Below the pieces are notes generated by a model. The model was not told the DNA's origin. It worked only from the letters and a program-made list of their open reading frames with translations, and ran no database searches. Below, one piece after another: positions 1 to 8,585 of a DNA stretch of 64,000 nucleotides. Within the stretch, counting starts at the first letter, position 1. Each line of letters starts with the position of its first letter. The stretch lies in contig NZ_JAVFJK010000005.1 in NCBI RefSeq assembly GCF_030908215.1, forward strand, positions 124,001-188,000. Reading direction: 5' to 3'. This DNA is from Sinomonas sp. ASV486. Lineage in GTDB: Bacteria; Actinomycetota; Actinomycetes; Actinomycetales; Micrococcaceae. A program made the position numbers and the translations under genes.

Positions 1-1
1 C

Positions 2-1357
2 GAGGGGGCCTTCCTCGTCGTCACCCACGACCGCTGGTTCCTCGACGAGGTCTGCACCGATACGTGGGAGGTCCATGACGGGATCGTCGATCCCTTCGAA
101 GGCGGCTACGCGGCGTACGTCCTCGCACGCGCCGAGCGGGACCGGATGGCCGCCGTCGTCGAGGGGAAGCGCCAGAACCTCATGAAGAAGGAGCTCGCGT
201 GGCTCCGCCGCGGCGCCCCGGCCCGTACCTCGAAGCCGAAGTTCCGCATCGACGCGGCGAACGAGCTCATCTCGGACGTCCCAGAGCCGCGGGACACCGT
301 GGCCCTTTCGAAGATGGCCACCGCGCGCCTCGGCAAGGACGTCATCGATCTCGAGGGCGTCACCCTCGCGTTCGAGCCCGACGCGGCGGCCGGCGTTGCC
401 GCGAAGCCTCTGCTCGACAACGTCACCCTCCGCCTCGCGCCAGGGGAGCGCGTGGGGATCGTGGGAGTCAACGGTGCCGGCAAGTCCACGCTGCTGCGGC
501 TCCTCTCGGGGGACATCGCGCCGACGAGTGGCCGCGTCAAGCGCGGCAAGACCGTGGTGCCGGCAGTTCTGAGCCAGGACGTCAAGGAGCTCGACGACGT
601 GTCTGACCTGCGCGTCATCGAGGTCATCCAGCGGGAGAAGCAGACCTTTGCCGTGGGGGGCAAGGAGCTCACGGCGGGCCAGCTCGTCGAGCAGCTCGGG
701 TTCACGAACGAGAAGCAGTGGACGCGGGTGTCCGAACTCTCCGGCGGTGAGCGGCGCCGGCTCCAGCTGTTGCGGCTCCTCGTCGGCGAGCCCAACGTGC
801 TCATGCTCGATGAGCCCACCAACGACCTCGACACCGACACCCTCGCCGCCGTCGAAGACGTGCTCGACGGCTGGCCCGGCACGCTCGTCGTCGTGAGCCA
901 CGACCGCTACCTGCTCGAGCGCGTCACCGACCACCAGCTCGCCCTCCTCGGCGACGGCAAGGTCCGCGGGCTGCCCGGCGGCGTCGACCAGTACCTCAAA
1001 CTCCGCGAGGAGGCCCTTGCTGCCGACAGGCCGAGTGGTGGTTCGACAGGTCCTGCGGCTGGCGGCTCGGCGGCCGTGGGGGAGCCGGGTGCGGCGGCGG
1101 TGGGCGCGGCCGCGCCGGCTGCGGCTTCCTCCCCGCACACCGAGGCCGAGAAGCGCGAGGCGCGCAAGGAGCTCTCCCGGATCGAACGCCAGCTCGGCAA
1201 GCTGGCCGCGCAGGAGGAGAAGCTGCATGGCCAGATGGCCGCCTCCGCGGATGACTACGGCCGCGTCGGCGAGCTCAATACGCAGCTCCAGGACCTCCTT
1301 GGGCAGAAGGAGGAGCTCGAGATGGCGTGGCTTGAGGCCTCCGAGATCGTGGCGTAG
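2..1357 (+). CDS. ABC-F family ATPase, Uup-like (5' end outside window)
   Basis: The reading frame is open from base 2, so the start and most of the first ATPase domain lie upstream. What remains begins with the end of domain 1 (VVTHDRWFLDEV, switch-histidine region), then the inter-domain linker with a basic WLRRGAPARTSKPK stretch. The second ABC domain follows, with Walker A GVNGAGKST, signature LSGGERRRLQ and Walker B VLMLDEPTNDLD, and then VVVSHDR. After an Ala/Gly-rich spacer the C-terminus is a charged, coiled-coil-like tail (about the last 75 residues), typical of the Uup CTD. There are no membrane segments, so this is a soluble ABC-F protein. Such proteins act on ribosomes (EttA, antibiotic protection) or, for Uup, also bind nucleic acid. 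The tail favours Uup, but the exact subgroup is inferred. Confidence 0.9.
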   Translation, partial: EGAFLVVTHDRWFLDEVCTDTWEVHDGIVDPFEGGYAAYVLARAERDRMAAVVEGKRQNLMKKELAWLRRGAPARTSKPKFRIDAANELISDVPEPRDTVALSKMATARLGKDVIDLEGVTLAFEPDAAAGVAAKPLLDNVTLRLAPGERVGIVGVNGAGKSTLLRLLSGDIAPTSGRVKRGKTVVPAVLSQDVKELDDVSDLRVIEVIQREKQTFAVGGKELTAGQLVEQLGFTNEKQWTRVSELSGGERRRLQLLRLLVGEPNVLMLDEPTNDLDTDTLAAVEDVLDGWPGTLVVVSHDRYLLERVTDHQLALLGDGKVRGLPGGVDQYLKLREEALAADRPSGGSTGPAAGGSAAVGEPGAAAVGAAAPAAASSPHTEAEKREARKELSRIERQLGKLAAQEEKLHGQMAASADDYGRVGELNTQLQDLLGQKEELEMAWLEASEIVA

Positions 1358-1379
1358 GGGTGTTTCGGTCCTCCTGGGC

Positions 1380-2993
1380 CTACGGCCCAGGGGATCCGGG
1401 GAGTCCCGGCGGCGTCGACCGGTATCTGTGGCCGGTGGGCGTCCTCGTCTCTACCGTGTGATGCGTCTTCGAGGCGTCCCGTCTGGCGTTGCCCCGCGGA
1501 CGCTCCCTCGTGGCAGCATGTGGACGCGGCCTGTACGCCTGCCCGTCAGCAATTCTCCTGCGTGTCTGCGGGCACGATGCGATCCAGGCCATTGACCGCA
1601 TTGCAGGTGGCAATGCGCCCTCTACCCACACGCCGTGCTGCCTGAGGTCACCCGGTGTCTGGCTTTCCAGCGCCGGCGATGCGGGCGCGGGGCCAGACTC
1701 GACGACGCTTTGCTGCCAGCCCTGCGACTCCTTGGTCAGGTTGCAGAACGCACACAGGCACTGGCCGTTCTCGAGGGTCGTCGGGCCGCCCTCGGCGACG
1801 GGGACGACGTGGTCGAGGTGTCGTGCCTGCGCGTCGCAGAAGGACGTGCGGCACCGGTCATCGCGCAGCCTCAGGAATCGGCCCATTGGTGCCGGGAACA
1901 GGCGGGCTTTGGAGTCCATCGCGACGAGCTGGCCTGTCTCCGGGGCCGTGAAGAGGCGTTCGAGCCAGACTCGCTCGCGGGCCCTGAGCGGACGCTCGCC
2001 GGACGCGGCCGTAGGTTCTCCCAGCACACGGGCCACGAGTTCGCGCGCCCAGTCCGCGGGAACTGTGCCGTACCCCGGCAGAACGGCTGGCTCGGCGCCT
2101 CCGGCGAGGAGCGTGCGATCTGTCATGACCAGCCCAATCCGGAGCGGGATGCGGCCGCCATCGGCGAGGCCCGTGGCGCGCTCGATGAGCGTGTCAGCTG
2201 TCAACTGCCCCAGCGATCGATCGTCGCCTGCGGCCTTTGCCGTCTCTGCCGCGCTCACCAACGCTTCCCGGACTGCCATCGCCCCGGCGATGGGCAGGAT
2301 CGCCGTGACCTTCGCCATGGCGTCTGGCAGCCGGCGGACTGAGATATGGCGGTCGGCCTCAGCACGCCGTATCCGCTCCGCCGCGGCCCCGCGGTCGACT
2401 TCCTCGACGACGCGCCGTGCCGCGTCTTCGACCGCCCGGTCTCCGAGATGAGCAAGTCGACCGGGCTCCGAGCAGAGCTTCCTGTCGACGTCGGCTCGGT
2501 CTTTGCTCGCGAGTCCGCGCGTTGCAGCCGCGATTGCGAAGGCGCGATGTTCTGTCAGCGAGCCCTCTGCCAAGGCATTCAGCGTCAGAGGCATCTCCCG
2601 GACGAGGATCTCCGACAACTCGACGATGCGCATTCCTTGGGAAGGCGCAGCCCTCCGGGCGAGGGCGATTTGGGCGCCCGTCGACCGCACGCGGGCGCGC
2701 CGATCGTGGTCGACCGTCTGGAGGTGGCGGCGGTCATCGTCACCGGAGTCCGCGCGACCGAGGCAGATATCGGAGAACTGCGCGGCGATCCGTACCTGTT
2801 CGGCAGCAAGCGCCGATGACAGGTGCTCAAGCAGCTGGGCCCGGTCGATAAGCGCAGAAGCGGTCAGCTGGGAGCTTCCGGTGAGGTTGGCCGAGACCAC
2901 GATGGGCGCGGAAAGCCGCCGTGCCCATGCGCCGAGTTCTTCATTGCTCACCGGAGAAGGTGGTGCGTCCTCTGGTACTGCAAGACTGACCAT
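1380..2993 (-). CDS. DUF222 / HNH endonuclease-domain protein (13E12 family)
   Basis: The N-terminal and central parts match the DUF222 (13E12 repeat) type. Near the C-terminus sits an HNH core: DDRCRTSFCDAQARHLDH, then HVVPVAEGGPTTLENG and the Cys pair CLCAFCN. I chose the ATG at 2993, which follows a purine-rich GGGAGCGGGTG. The frame can be extended to a TTG at 3047, which looks weaker. The extreme end (TPTGHRYRSTPPG) is family-like, but about 60 residues between the HNH core and this tail look unusual and could hide an indel. The family has nuclease-like residues, but its role is poorly known; it is often multicopy in actinobacteria. A LexA-like box lies upstream, so DNA-damage control is likely. 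The gene converges on the ABC-F gene with only 22 bases between. Confidence 0.85.
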   Translation of the reverse strand: MVSLAVPEDAPPSPVSNEELGAWARRLSAPIVVSANLTGSSQLTASALIDRAQLLEHLSSALAAEQVRIAAQFSDICLGRADSGDDDRRHLQTVDHDRRARVRSTGAQIALARRAAPSQGMRIVELSEILVREMPLTLNALAEGSLTEHRAFAIAAATRGLASKDRADVDRKLCSEPGRLAHLGDRAVEDAARRVVEEVDRGAAAERIRRAEADRHISVRRLPDAMAKVTAILPIAGAMAVREALVSAAETAKAAGDDRSLGQLTADTLIERATGLADGGRIPLRIGLVMTDRTLLAGGAEPAVLPGYGTVPADWARELVARVLGEPTAASGERPLRARERVWLERLFTAPETGQLVAMDSKARLFPAPMGRFLRLRDDRCRTSFCDAQARHLDHVVPVAEGGPTTLENGQCLCAFCNLTKESQGWQQSVVESGPAPASPALESQTPGDLRQHGVWVEGALPPAMRSMAWIASCPQTRRRIADGQAYRPRPHAATRERPRGNARRDASKTHHTVETRTPTGHRYRSTPPGLPGSPGP

Positions 2994-3081
2994 GTCATCA
3001 CCCGCTCCCGCTCGAGTCGAGGAACATTGCGCCGCGTGCCGGTTCAATGACCTGCTGGGTTCAACCCCTCACACGAGTCTA

Positions 3082-3097
3082 TCGAAACTATGTTCGA
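3082..3097 (-). promoter_or_regulatory. LexA (SOS) box-like operator upstream of the DUF222-HNH gene
   Basis: The plus strand reads TCGAAACTATGTTCGA. The actinobacterial SOS box is TCGAAC, four bases, GTTCGA, so this copy differs at one position (TCGAAA in the left half). It lies 89 bases upstream of the chosen ATG at 2993. Some mycobacterial 13E12-family genes are known LexA targets, so the position makes sense. The assignment rests on the motif and on family precedent. Confidence 0.6.
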
Positions 3098-3436
3098 ATG
3101 ACAATGGATTGTGTCGGGTTGGGCTAGAACAAAACTGTTAGGTATCCTGATTGTTTGCAGCAGGTTCCAGAAGCGTCCTCACAGCTATCCCGTCGGATGT
3201 TGACAGGGTTCGAGAGCACTTTGAGATCGTCGGCGCGGTCTATTGGCCTGGCTCCGATGCGCGCTCATCGGGCGTGCTGGCGGTGAGGCTCCCGATCTCG
3301 GCAATTACGGTTCTGCCGGAGGGGCACGTCCAGACTGGCCTGCCGTCGGCCACGCTGGCCGTGAGGGGGTGGTTCTGGAGGTGGAGCGGGCAGGGCGCCA
3401 ATTAGTGGATCTGGTACCCCATAGCTGGTCGAACAC

Positions 3437-3655
3437 CTACTCCTGCACCTGATCGCCTGTCCGGGCAATGAGGCACTCTTGTCGTTCAGCGGGGTCCAGG
3501 ACGAACCCCTGTCCTGTCCCGTCCCGGGCGGTCAGGGTCACGGACCAGAGACCGGTCGAGCCGTAGCTGCTGAACCGCGTTGCTGGGATCGGTGCCCCGG
3601 TTGCTGCGATGTCCTTCAGCACTGGGCCGAGGACGTCCTCTGCTGTGATGCCCAC
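3437..3655 (-). CDS. Small hypothetical protein or fragment
   Basis: A 72-codon frame with a GTG start. The translation (ITAEDVLGPVLKDIAATG, then a region with alternating hydrophobic residues, ending RTGDQVQE) looks like real protein rather than a shadow frame, with an N-terminal helix followed by strands. The upstream sequence carries an ATG in a different frame (MAASQLTHRDRMAVW), so a frameshifted, longer ancestor is possible. No family was recognised. It sits inside the decayed interval. Confidence 0.35.
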   Translation of the reverse strand: MGITAEDVLGPVLKDIAATGAPIPATRFSSYGSTGLWSVTLTARDGTGQGFVLDPAERQECLIARTGDQVQE

Positions 3656-3943
3656 ACTGCCATTCTGTCGCGGTGCGTGAGCTGGGAGGCGGCCATGTGG
3701 ACCGCCGGAATGTTCACGTGCGCTGGACGTCCGAGCCGAGCTGGGTGAAGTGCTCGTGCCGGTAGCCCAGGTCGGCGAGGCGGCGCAGCTGCGTCACCCC
3801 TCGGTGCGGATCATGGAGCCGAGCGCAATGACGCGCTGGCCAAAATCTCATCAGCGCCAGCATCCGGTCGGTTTGCCCGGGCTCGAGGCGCGCGCGCCCG
3901 ATCCGGTTGTGGACCAGGTGCTCGGCACATGACGAGCCTCGGT

Positions 3944-4399
3944 CTACTCCCGGTAGCGCTCGGGGACCCCTAAGCCCATTGCCTTGAGGAAACTGGCGGT
4001 CTTCACTTCGACGAAGACGTCTTCTCCGTTGCCATGGTCGGGTTCATCCGTATCGGGTTCGGAGTCATCGGCGAGGTAGGTCCTCGCCTGCGTGCGAAGC
4101 TGGGCTTCGTCGCCGTCGACGTAGTCGGCGACCCAAGCTGCGAGCCCTTCCGTCTCCGCTTGAAGGTTCGTCGGAGCGGACGCCGATTCATCATCGAAGT
4201 ACACGCGTGGCGTCATCCCGAGAAAGGCGATGCCGGTTCCGGCGCGGTTCGGCGCGTAGCGGATCGTGGCTATGTCGCTGTCGTAGATGTCCAGATGGAG
4301 CCATGGCCCGCTGCGGTCGAGAGGCGGCTCATCCGCTCGTGCCCACAAACCGTTCTCGAACAACCAAGATCCGAAGTAGCCCACGTCTGCAGTATTCAC
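3944..4399 (-). CDS. Hypothetical protein, 151 aa
   Basis: GTG start (N-terminus MNTADVGYFGSWLFENGLW). The sequence is soluble and acidic: aromatic-rich in the first 60 residues, then a strand region (IATIRYAPNRAGTGIAFLG), then an Asp/Glu-rich segment near 100-130. It has no signal peptide and no membrane helix. The acidic, Trp-rich composition resembles small stand-alone proteins found near polymorphic-toxin loci, but no toxin is adjacent and I do not recognise a family. It is transcribed away from the next gene and is probably monocistronic. Confidence 0.6.
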   Translation of the reverse strand: MNTADVGYFGSWLFENGLWARADEPPLDRSGPWLHLDIYDSDIATIRYAPNRAGTGIAFLGMTPRVYFDDESASAPTNLQAETEGLAAWVADYVDGDEAQLRTQARTYLADDSEPDTDEPDHGNGEDVFVEVKTASFLKAMGLGVPERYRE

Positions 4400-4600
4400 C
4401 GAAGGTGGGTGATCTTCCTTGAGGGGGAGCGGCGTGGGTCATCCCACGCGGAGGCCCCGATGACGCTTCCGAACAACAAGCCCTTAGCCCAGCGAAGAAC
4501 ATTCACCTCGCGGTCACCGTACGGGCACCGGCGGCCCCTAGGCTCGGGACCGTTGAGACCATGCCGACTGATCCAGATCGGCGCGCGGAAGGGGACACGC

Positions 4601-4798
4601 ATGGGCGGCCGCAACGATGACTTCACACAGGTGGTGGCGGGGGACACCGTCACTGTCACCGCTCCGGGACGGCTCATGGTCACCGGCATAGTCGACGCCG
4701 TGGCGCCGGACGGCTCGGTGCTGTGGGTCATGGAGGACGGCGGCCAGGGACGCCACATGGTGCACCGCACCGACATAGCCCACGTCGAGCTGCACTGA
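4601..4798 (+). CDS. Small hypothetical beta-rich protein, 65 aa
   Basis: The start is the ATG at 4601, preceded by a GGAAGGGG-type ribosome site. A longer frame runs back to 4034, but it overlaps the opposite-strand gene and is non-protein-like before 4601. The protein (MGGRNDDFTQVVAGDTVTV to HRTDIAHVELH) alternates hydrophobic and polar residues, suggesting a small barrel such as an SH3-like fold. A candidate -10 (TAGGCT) lies at 4539-4544. The function is unknown. Its size, composition and clean start make it likely to be real. Confidence 0.6.
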   Translation: MGGRNDDFTQVVAGDTVTVTAPGRLMVTGIVDAVAPDGSVLWVMEDGGQGRHMVHRTDIAHVELH

Positions 4799-4840
4799 CC
4801 GGCGCCCCGCCGACTGGGCCGCGCCGGGCACCATCCACTC

Positions 4841-4869
4841 TGGCTGCTCCCAGACGCTGCGCCTACGAT
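4841..4869 (+). promoter_or_regulatory. Candidate promoter giving a leaderless DedA mRNA
   Basis: TGGCTG at 4841-4846 and TACGAT at 4864-4869 are 17 bases apart. A transcript starting about 7 bases after the -10 would begin at or next to the GTG at 4877, and no Shine-Dalgarno is visible before that GTG. The -35 match is poor, so this is tentative. Confidence 0.35.
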
Positions 4870-4876
4870 CGGCTAG

Positions 4877-5536
4877 GTGTCCTCTATCGTTGAATCCGTC
4901 CTGTCCATGCCGCCTCTGCTCGCGTACCTGTTCGTAGCAGCGCTGGTCTTTGCGGAGGACGCGATCTTCGTTGGCTTTGTGATCCCGGGCGAGACCGCGG
5001 CCGTGCTGGGCGGCGTGATCGCGAATCAGGGCAAGGCGGACATCTGGGTCATGGTGCCACTCGTCGTCGCCGCGGCGATCATCGGCGACACGGTCGGCTA
5101 CGAGATCGGCAAGCACTTCGGGCCGCGGCTGCTCGGATTCAAGGTCTTCGATCGGCACCGCAAGCGGCTCGAGGACGCCCAGGCCTTCCTGCGCACGCGC
5201 GGCGGCTCCGCCGTGTTCTTGGGACGCTTTGTCGCATTCTTCCGCGCGATGATGCCGGCTCTGGCGGGTGCATCGCAGATGCGCTACCGCCGTTTCGTCA
5301 CCTTCAATGCGCTTGGCGGCCTGGTATGGGGCACGGGTTTCACGCTCCTGGGCTACGCGGCGGGAGCCTCGTACCAGGCGGTTGCAGGGACGGTGGGCAA
5401 GGACGTTGCCGCCGTCGTGCTCGTCATCGCCGTGGTCGCCGTCGTCGTGTGGCGCCTCCGCAAGGGCCGCTCCGACCGGCGCGACGAGCGGGCGTTCAGG
5501 AGCCGATCAGCTCCGGATCCTTCTGAAGGCCAGTGA
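4877..5536 (+). CDS. DedA family membrane protein
   Basis: 219 residues with a GTG start. The DedA/VTT (SNARE-associated) pattern is clear: an N-terminal hydrophobic region with FAEDAIFVGFVIPGE, a re-entrant-like segment, the family block FRAMMPALAGASQMRYRRF, then two C-terminal membrane segments and a short basic tail. DedA proteins are inner-membrane proteins; some relatives flip lipid carriers such as undecaprenyl phosphate or phosphatidylethanolamine. Which substrate applies here cannot be told. A carrier-recycling role would suit the polysaccharide locus 18 kb away, but that link is only inference. The gene is followed directly by the tRNA-Gln/glmU region. Confidence 0.88.
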   Translation: MSSIVESVLSMPPLLAYLFVAALVFAEDAIFVGFVIPGETAAVLGGVIANQGKADIWVMVPLVVAAAIIGDTVGYEIGKHFGPRLLGFKVFDRHRKRLEDAQAFLRTRGGSAVFLGRFVAFFRAMMPALAGASQMRYRRFVTFNALGGLVWGTGFTLLGYAAGASYQAVAGTVGKDVAAVVLVIAVVAVVVWRLRKGRSDRRDERAFRSRSAPDPSEGQ

Positions 5537-5658
5537 GCCCGTTCCACGGGAGGTTCACGAGGTGCGCGGCGAACGCCGATCGGCGCGTGCCATCCTCAGG
5601 TGGCTATCCGTGGCAGAATTGACCATTGTGCCGCGGCCCCAGGGCGACACGCGCGCAC

Positions 5659-5730
5659 TCCGCCCTGGTGTAATGGCAGCACGCCGGCCTTTGGAGCCGT
5701 GCAGTCTAGGTTCGAATCCTAGGGGCGGAA
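5659..5730 (+). tRNA. tRNA-Gln (anticodon TTG)
   Basis: Acceptor arms TCCGCCC (5659-5665) and GGGCGGA (5723-5729) pair fully, with discriminator A at 5730. The T arm is CTAGG-TTCGAAT-CCTAG (5706-5722). The anticodon loop CTTTGGA carries TTG at positions 34-36, reading CAA/CAG. CCA is not encoded. One C-T mismatch closes the anticodon stem. The D arm holds TGGTGTAATGGCA. Confidence 0.93.
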
Positions 5731-5797
5731 CGAGGCGTGGCTAGAATGGCCGTCAGCCCCACTCGCGCGAGCCGATCGATCAGGAGAGCCAGCGACA

Positions 5798-7357
5798 GTG
5801 AATGCGGATACCCCCGGACAGAGCGCACCATCACAGCACTTCCAGGAGCCGCAGGGGCCGGCAGCCGTCGTGGTCCTCGCGGCTGGTGCCGGGACGCGCA
5901 TGAAGTCCCGGACGCCCAAGATCCTCCATCTCTTGGGCGGCCGCTCGATGGTCACCCATGCGCTCGACGCCGCGCGGGGCCTCGCCCCGGGCCGGCTCGC
6001 CGTCGTCGTGCGTCACGAACGCGACCGAGTGGCCGAGCACATCGTGGACCACGACCCGGCCGCCGTCATTGTGGACCAGGACGAGATTCCGGGGACGGGC
6101 CGCGCCGTCGAGGTCGCCCTTGAGGCCCTCGACGCCGATGCCACGGGCGGCAGTGTCAGCGGGACCGTCGTCGTGACCTACGGCGACGTTCCCCTGCTCA
6201 CCACCGCGCTCCTGAAGGATCTCGTTGCCGAGCATGAGGCGGGCGGAAACGCCGCCACGGTGCTGACCGCAGTGCTCGACGACGCGACCGGCTACGGCCG
6301 CATCCTCCGCGACGAAGACGGTACGGTCGCCGGGATCCGCGAGCACAAGGACGCGACCGACGAGGAACGTACGATCCGCGAAGTCAACTCCGGGATCTAC
6401 GCGTTCGACGCGGATGTGCTGCGCGACGCGCTCAAGCAGGTCACGACCGACAATGCCCAGGGCGAGAAGTACCTCACAGACGTCCTCGCGATCGCCCGCG
6501 GAGCCGGCGGGAAGGTGTCGGCTCTCGCGACGACCGACCGCTGGCAGGTCGAGGGCGCCAACGACCGGATCCAGCTCCAGGCACTCGCCGCCGAGCACAA
6601 CCGCCGCACGGTCGAGGCGTGGATGCGGGCCGGCGTCACCGTGATCGACCCCGCGACCACATGGATCGACTCGACGGTGACGCTCGCGGAGGACGTCACG
6701 GTCAAGCCCAACACCCAGCTCCACGGCGCCACAGCCGTTGAGCGCGACGCGGTCGTCGGCCCCGATACGACCCTCACGGACTGCACGGTCGGCGAGGGCG
6801 CGACGGTCAAGCGCACCGACGGGACGAAGGCCGAGATCGGCGCCGGCGCGACCGTCGGACCGTTCACCTACCTGCGCCCGGGCACCAAGCTCGGACCCGA
6901 GGGCAAGATCGGCGCGTTCTACGAGACGAAGAACGCGGTGATCGGACGCGGCGCCAAGCTCTCGCACCTCGGGTACGCGGGCGACGCCGAGATCGGCGAG
7001 GGCGCCAACATCGGCTGCGGGAACATCACCGCCAACTACGACGGCGTCAACAAGCACCGAACGCAAATTGGCGCCCACGTGCGCACGGGCTCCAACACCG
7101 TGTTCGTGGCCCCAGTGACGGTGGGCGACGGTGCCTACACGGCCGCCGGCGCGATCGTTCGCAAGGACGTGCCTGCTGGGGCCTTGGCGCTCACGGTCGC
7201 CCCGCAGCGCAACGCCGAGGGCTGGACCGAGGCGAACCGCGCAGGCTCGCCCTCTGCAGCGGCAGCTGCAGAACACCGGGCCAGGGCGGCACAGACTCTC
7301 CCCGCAACCCCCACGGCTTCCTCCGCAACCCCCACCGAGAAAGAAGAGGGCAAGTAG
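5798..7357 (+). CDS. glmU: Bifunctional N-acetylglucosamine-1-phosphate uridyltransferase / glucosamine-1-phosphate acetyltransferase
   Basis: 519 residues with a GTG start and the ribosome site AGGAGAG just upstream. Residues 22-260 form the nucleotidyltransferase domain, with LAAGAGTRMKS at 27-37 and Lys41. Residues from about 270 form the left-handed beta-helix acetyltransferase domain with hexapeptide repeats (for example IGRGAKLSHLGYAGDAEIG, which contains the catalytic-region His). The C-terminus is Ala/Thr/Pro-rich and dispensable-looking, as in other actinobacterial GlmU. It makes UDP-GlcNAc for peptidoglycan and for the amino-sugar products of the polysaccharide locus. It abuts prs with no spacer, so the two are co-transcribed. 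A possible -10 (TAGAAT) lies at 5742-5747. Confidence 0.97.
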   Translation: MNADTPGQSAPSQHFQEPQGPAAVVVLAAGAGTRMKSRTPKILHLLGGRSMVTHALDAARGLAPGRLAVVVRHERDRVAEHIVDHDPAAVIVDQDEIPGTGRAVEVALEALDADATGGSVSGTVVVTYGDVPLLTTALLKDLVAEHEAGGNAATVLTAVLDDATGYGRILRDEDGTVAGIREHKDATDEERTIREVNSGIYAFDADVLRDALKQVTTDNAQGEKYLTDVLAIARGAGGKVSALATTDRWQVEGANDRIQLQALAAEHNRRTVEAWMRAGVTVIDPATTWIDSTVTLAEDVTVKPNTQLHGATAVERDAVVGPDTTLTDCTVGEGATVKRTDGTKAEIGAGATVGPFTYLRPGTKLGPEGKIGAFYETKNAVIGRGAKLSHLGYAGDAEIGEGANIGCGNITANYDGVNKHRTQIGAHVRTGSNTVFVAPVTVGDGAYTAAGAIVRKDVPAGALALTVAPQRNAEGWTEANRAGSPSAAAAAEHRARAAQTLPATPTASSATPTEKEEGK

Positions 7358-8338
7358 ATGTCCGAGATCACGGCCCACGGCGAGAAGCGACTGGTGCTCG
7401 CCTCCGGGCGAGCGCACCCTGAGCTCGCCCAGGAGATCGCCAAGGAGCTCGGCACCGAGCTGCTGCCAACCTCGGCCTACGACTTCGCCAACGGCGAGAC
7501 GTACGTCCGCTTCGAGGACAGCGTCCGCGGCACCGACGCGTTCGTGATCCAAGCGCACCCCGCGCCGATCAACAACTGGATCATGGAGCAGCTCATCATG
7601 ATCGATTCGCTCAAGCGCGCGAGCGCCAAGCGGATCACGGTCGTGTCCCCGTTCTACCCTTACGCCCGGCAGGACAAGAAGCACCGCGGACGCGAGCCCA
7701 TCTCGGCGCGGCTCATGGCGGACCTCTACAAGACCGCGGGCGCGGACCGGCTCATGAGCGTGGACCTGCACACCGCGCAGATCCAGGGCTTCTTCGACGG
7801 CCCGGTGGACCACCTCATGGCGATCCCGCTGCTGGCCGACTACGTGCGGACGCGGGTCGACCTCAACAAGGTCACCGTCGTCTCGCCGGACACGGGCCGC
7901 GTACGGGTGGCCGAGCAGTGGGCTGATCGCCTCGGCGGCGCGCCGCTCGCGTTCGTCCACAAGTCGCGGGACGTCAACGTGCCGAACTCGGCTGTCTCCA
8001 AGACCGTGGTGGGCCAGATCGAGGACCGCGACTGCGTGCTCATCGACGACATGATCGACACGGGCGGCACCATCTCGGGCGCTGTCTCTGTGCTCAAGAA
8101 CGCAGGCGCCCGTTCCGTGATCATCGCCGCGACCCATGCCGTGTTCTCGGATCCGGCCACGCAGCGGCTCGCTGAGTCAGGTGCCCGCGAGGTCGTCGTC
8201 ACCAACACGCTTCCGATCCCCGCGGAGAAGCGCTTCGAGTCGCTCACGGTCCTCTCGATCGCGCCGCTCATCGCGCGCGCGATCCACGAGGTCTTCGACG
8301 ATGGCTCGGTCACGAGCCTCTTCGACGGCCGCAGCTAG
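7358..8338 (+). CDS. prs: Ribose-phosphate pyrophosphokinase
   Basis: 326 residues. The ATG follows the glmU TAG directly, and the ribosome site (AGAAGAGGG) lies inside the end of glmU. It converts ribose-5-phosphate and ATP to PRPP for nucleotide, histidine and tryptophan synthesis. Visible family blocks are FANGETYVRF, the flexible region with RQDKKHRGREPISARL, the ribose-5-phosphate binding loop CVLIDDMIDTGGTISG, and DLHTAQIQGFFDGPVDHL. The length is normal for class I enzymes. glmU-prs is a conserved actinobacterial pair. A strong hairpin terminator follows. Confidence 0.97.
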   Translation: MSEITAHGEKRLVLASGRAHPELAQEIAKELGTELLPTSAYDFANGETYVRFEDSVRGTDAFVIQAHPAPINNWIMEQLIMIDSLKRASAKRITVVSPFYPYARQDKKHRGREPISARLMADLYKTAGADRLMSVDLHTAQIQGFFDGPVDHLMAIPLLADYVRTRVDLNKVTVVSPDTGRVRVAEQWADRLGGAPLAFVHKSRDVNVPNSAVSKTVVGQIEDRDCVLIDDMIDTGGTISGAVSVLKNAGARSVIIAATHAVFSDPATQRLAESGAREVVVTNTLPIPAEKRFESLTVLSIAPLIARAIHEVFDDGSVTSLFDGRS

Positions 8339-8360
8339 AACGCTGCGGGCGGCAGAACCA

Positions 8361-8405
8361 GCACGACGGCGCGTGCCCGCCTCAGGTGGGCACGCGCCGT
8401 CGTGC
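8361..8405 (+). terminator. Hairpin terminator after glmU-prs
   Basis: A perfect 18-bp stem (arms 8361-8378 and 8388-8405) with a 9-base loop, starting 22 bases after the prs stop. There is no real T-tract (GTCATCACC follows), which is common in high-GC actinobacteria. Confidence 0.85.
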
Positions 8406-8585
8406 GTCATCACCTCTGATACGATGGATGGCGAACCTTGGCGAGGGAGCGCCCCCACCTCGGGCCCAAGACAGCGGCCGCCTCCGTTATCGACTGGGTC
8501 TGACAACTCCTTCGCAGCGCTCCAGCAGCCGGTCGGTGGAGGTCGTGCAGACCTCGCGCCAATGCACCGATACGAAGGAGACACC

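Larger units (their letters stand above)
2994..3943. other. Gene-poor interval with eroded coding sequence
   Basis: About 950 bases lie between the DUF222 gene and the next solid gene. The first 200 bases are less GC-rich and carry the LexA-like box. From about 3400 to 3940 the minus strand holds short protein-like stretches that switch frame: a 72-codon ORF at 3655-3437, and around 3900-3730 a fragment ending in TQLRRLADLGYRHEHFTQ reachable only through a frameshift. No ORF has a convincing start plus full length. I read it as the remains of one or two decayed genes; no family was recognised. Confidence 0.45.

Noticed and set aside
5831-8137. A 768-codon open frame on the minus strand opposite glmU and prs
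   Set aside because: High-GC shadow frame: His/Arg/Gly/Asp-rich composition, no domain, and both opposite-strand genes are certain.
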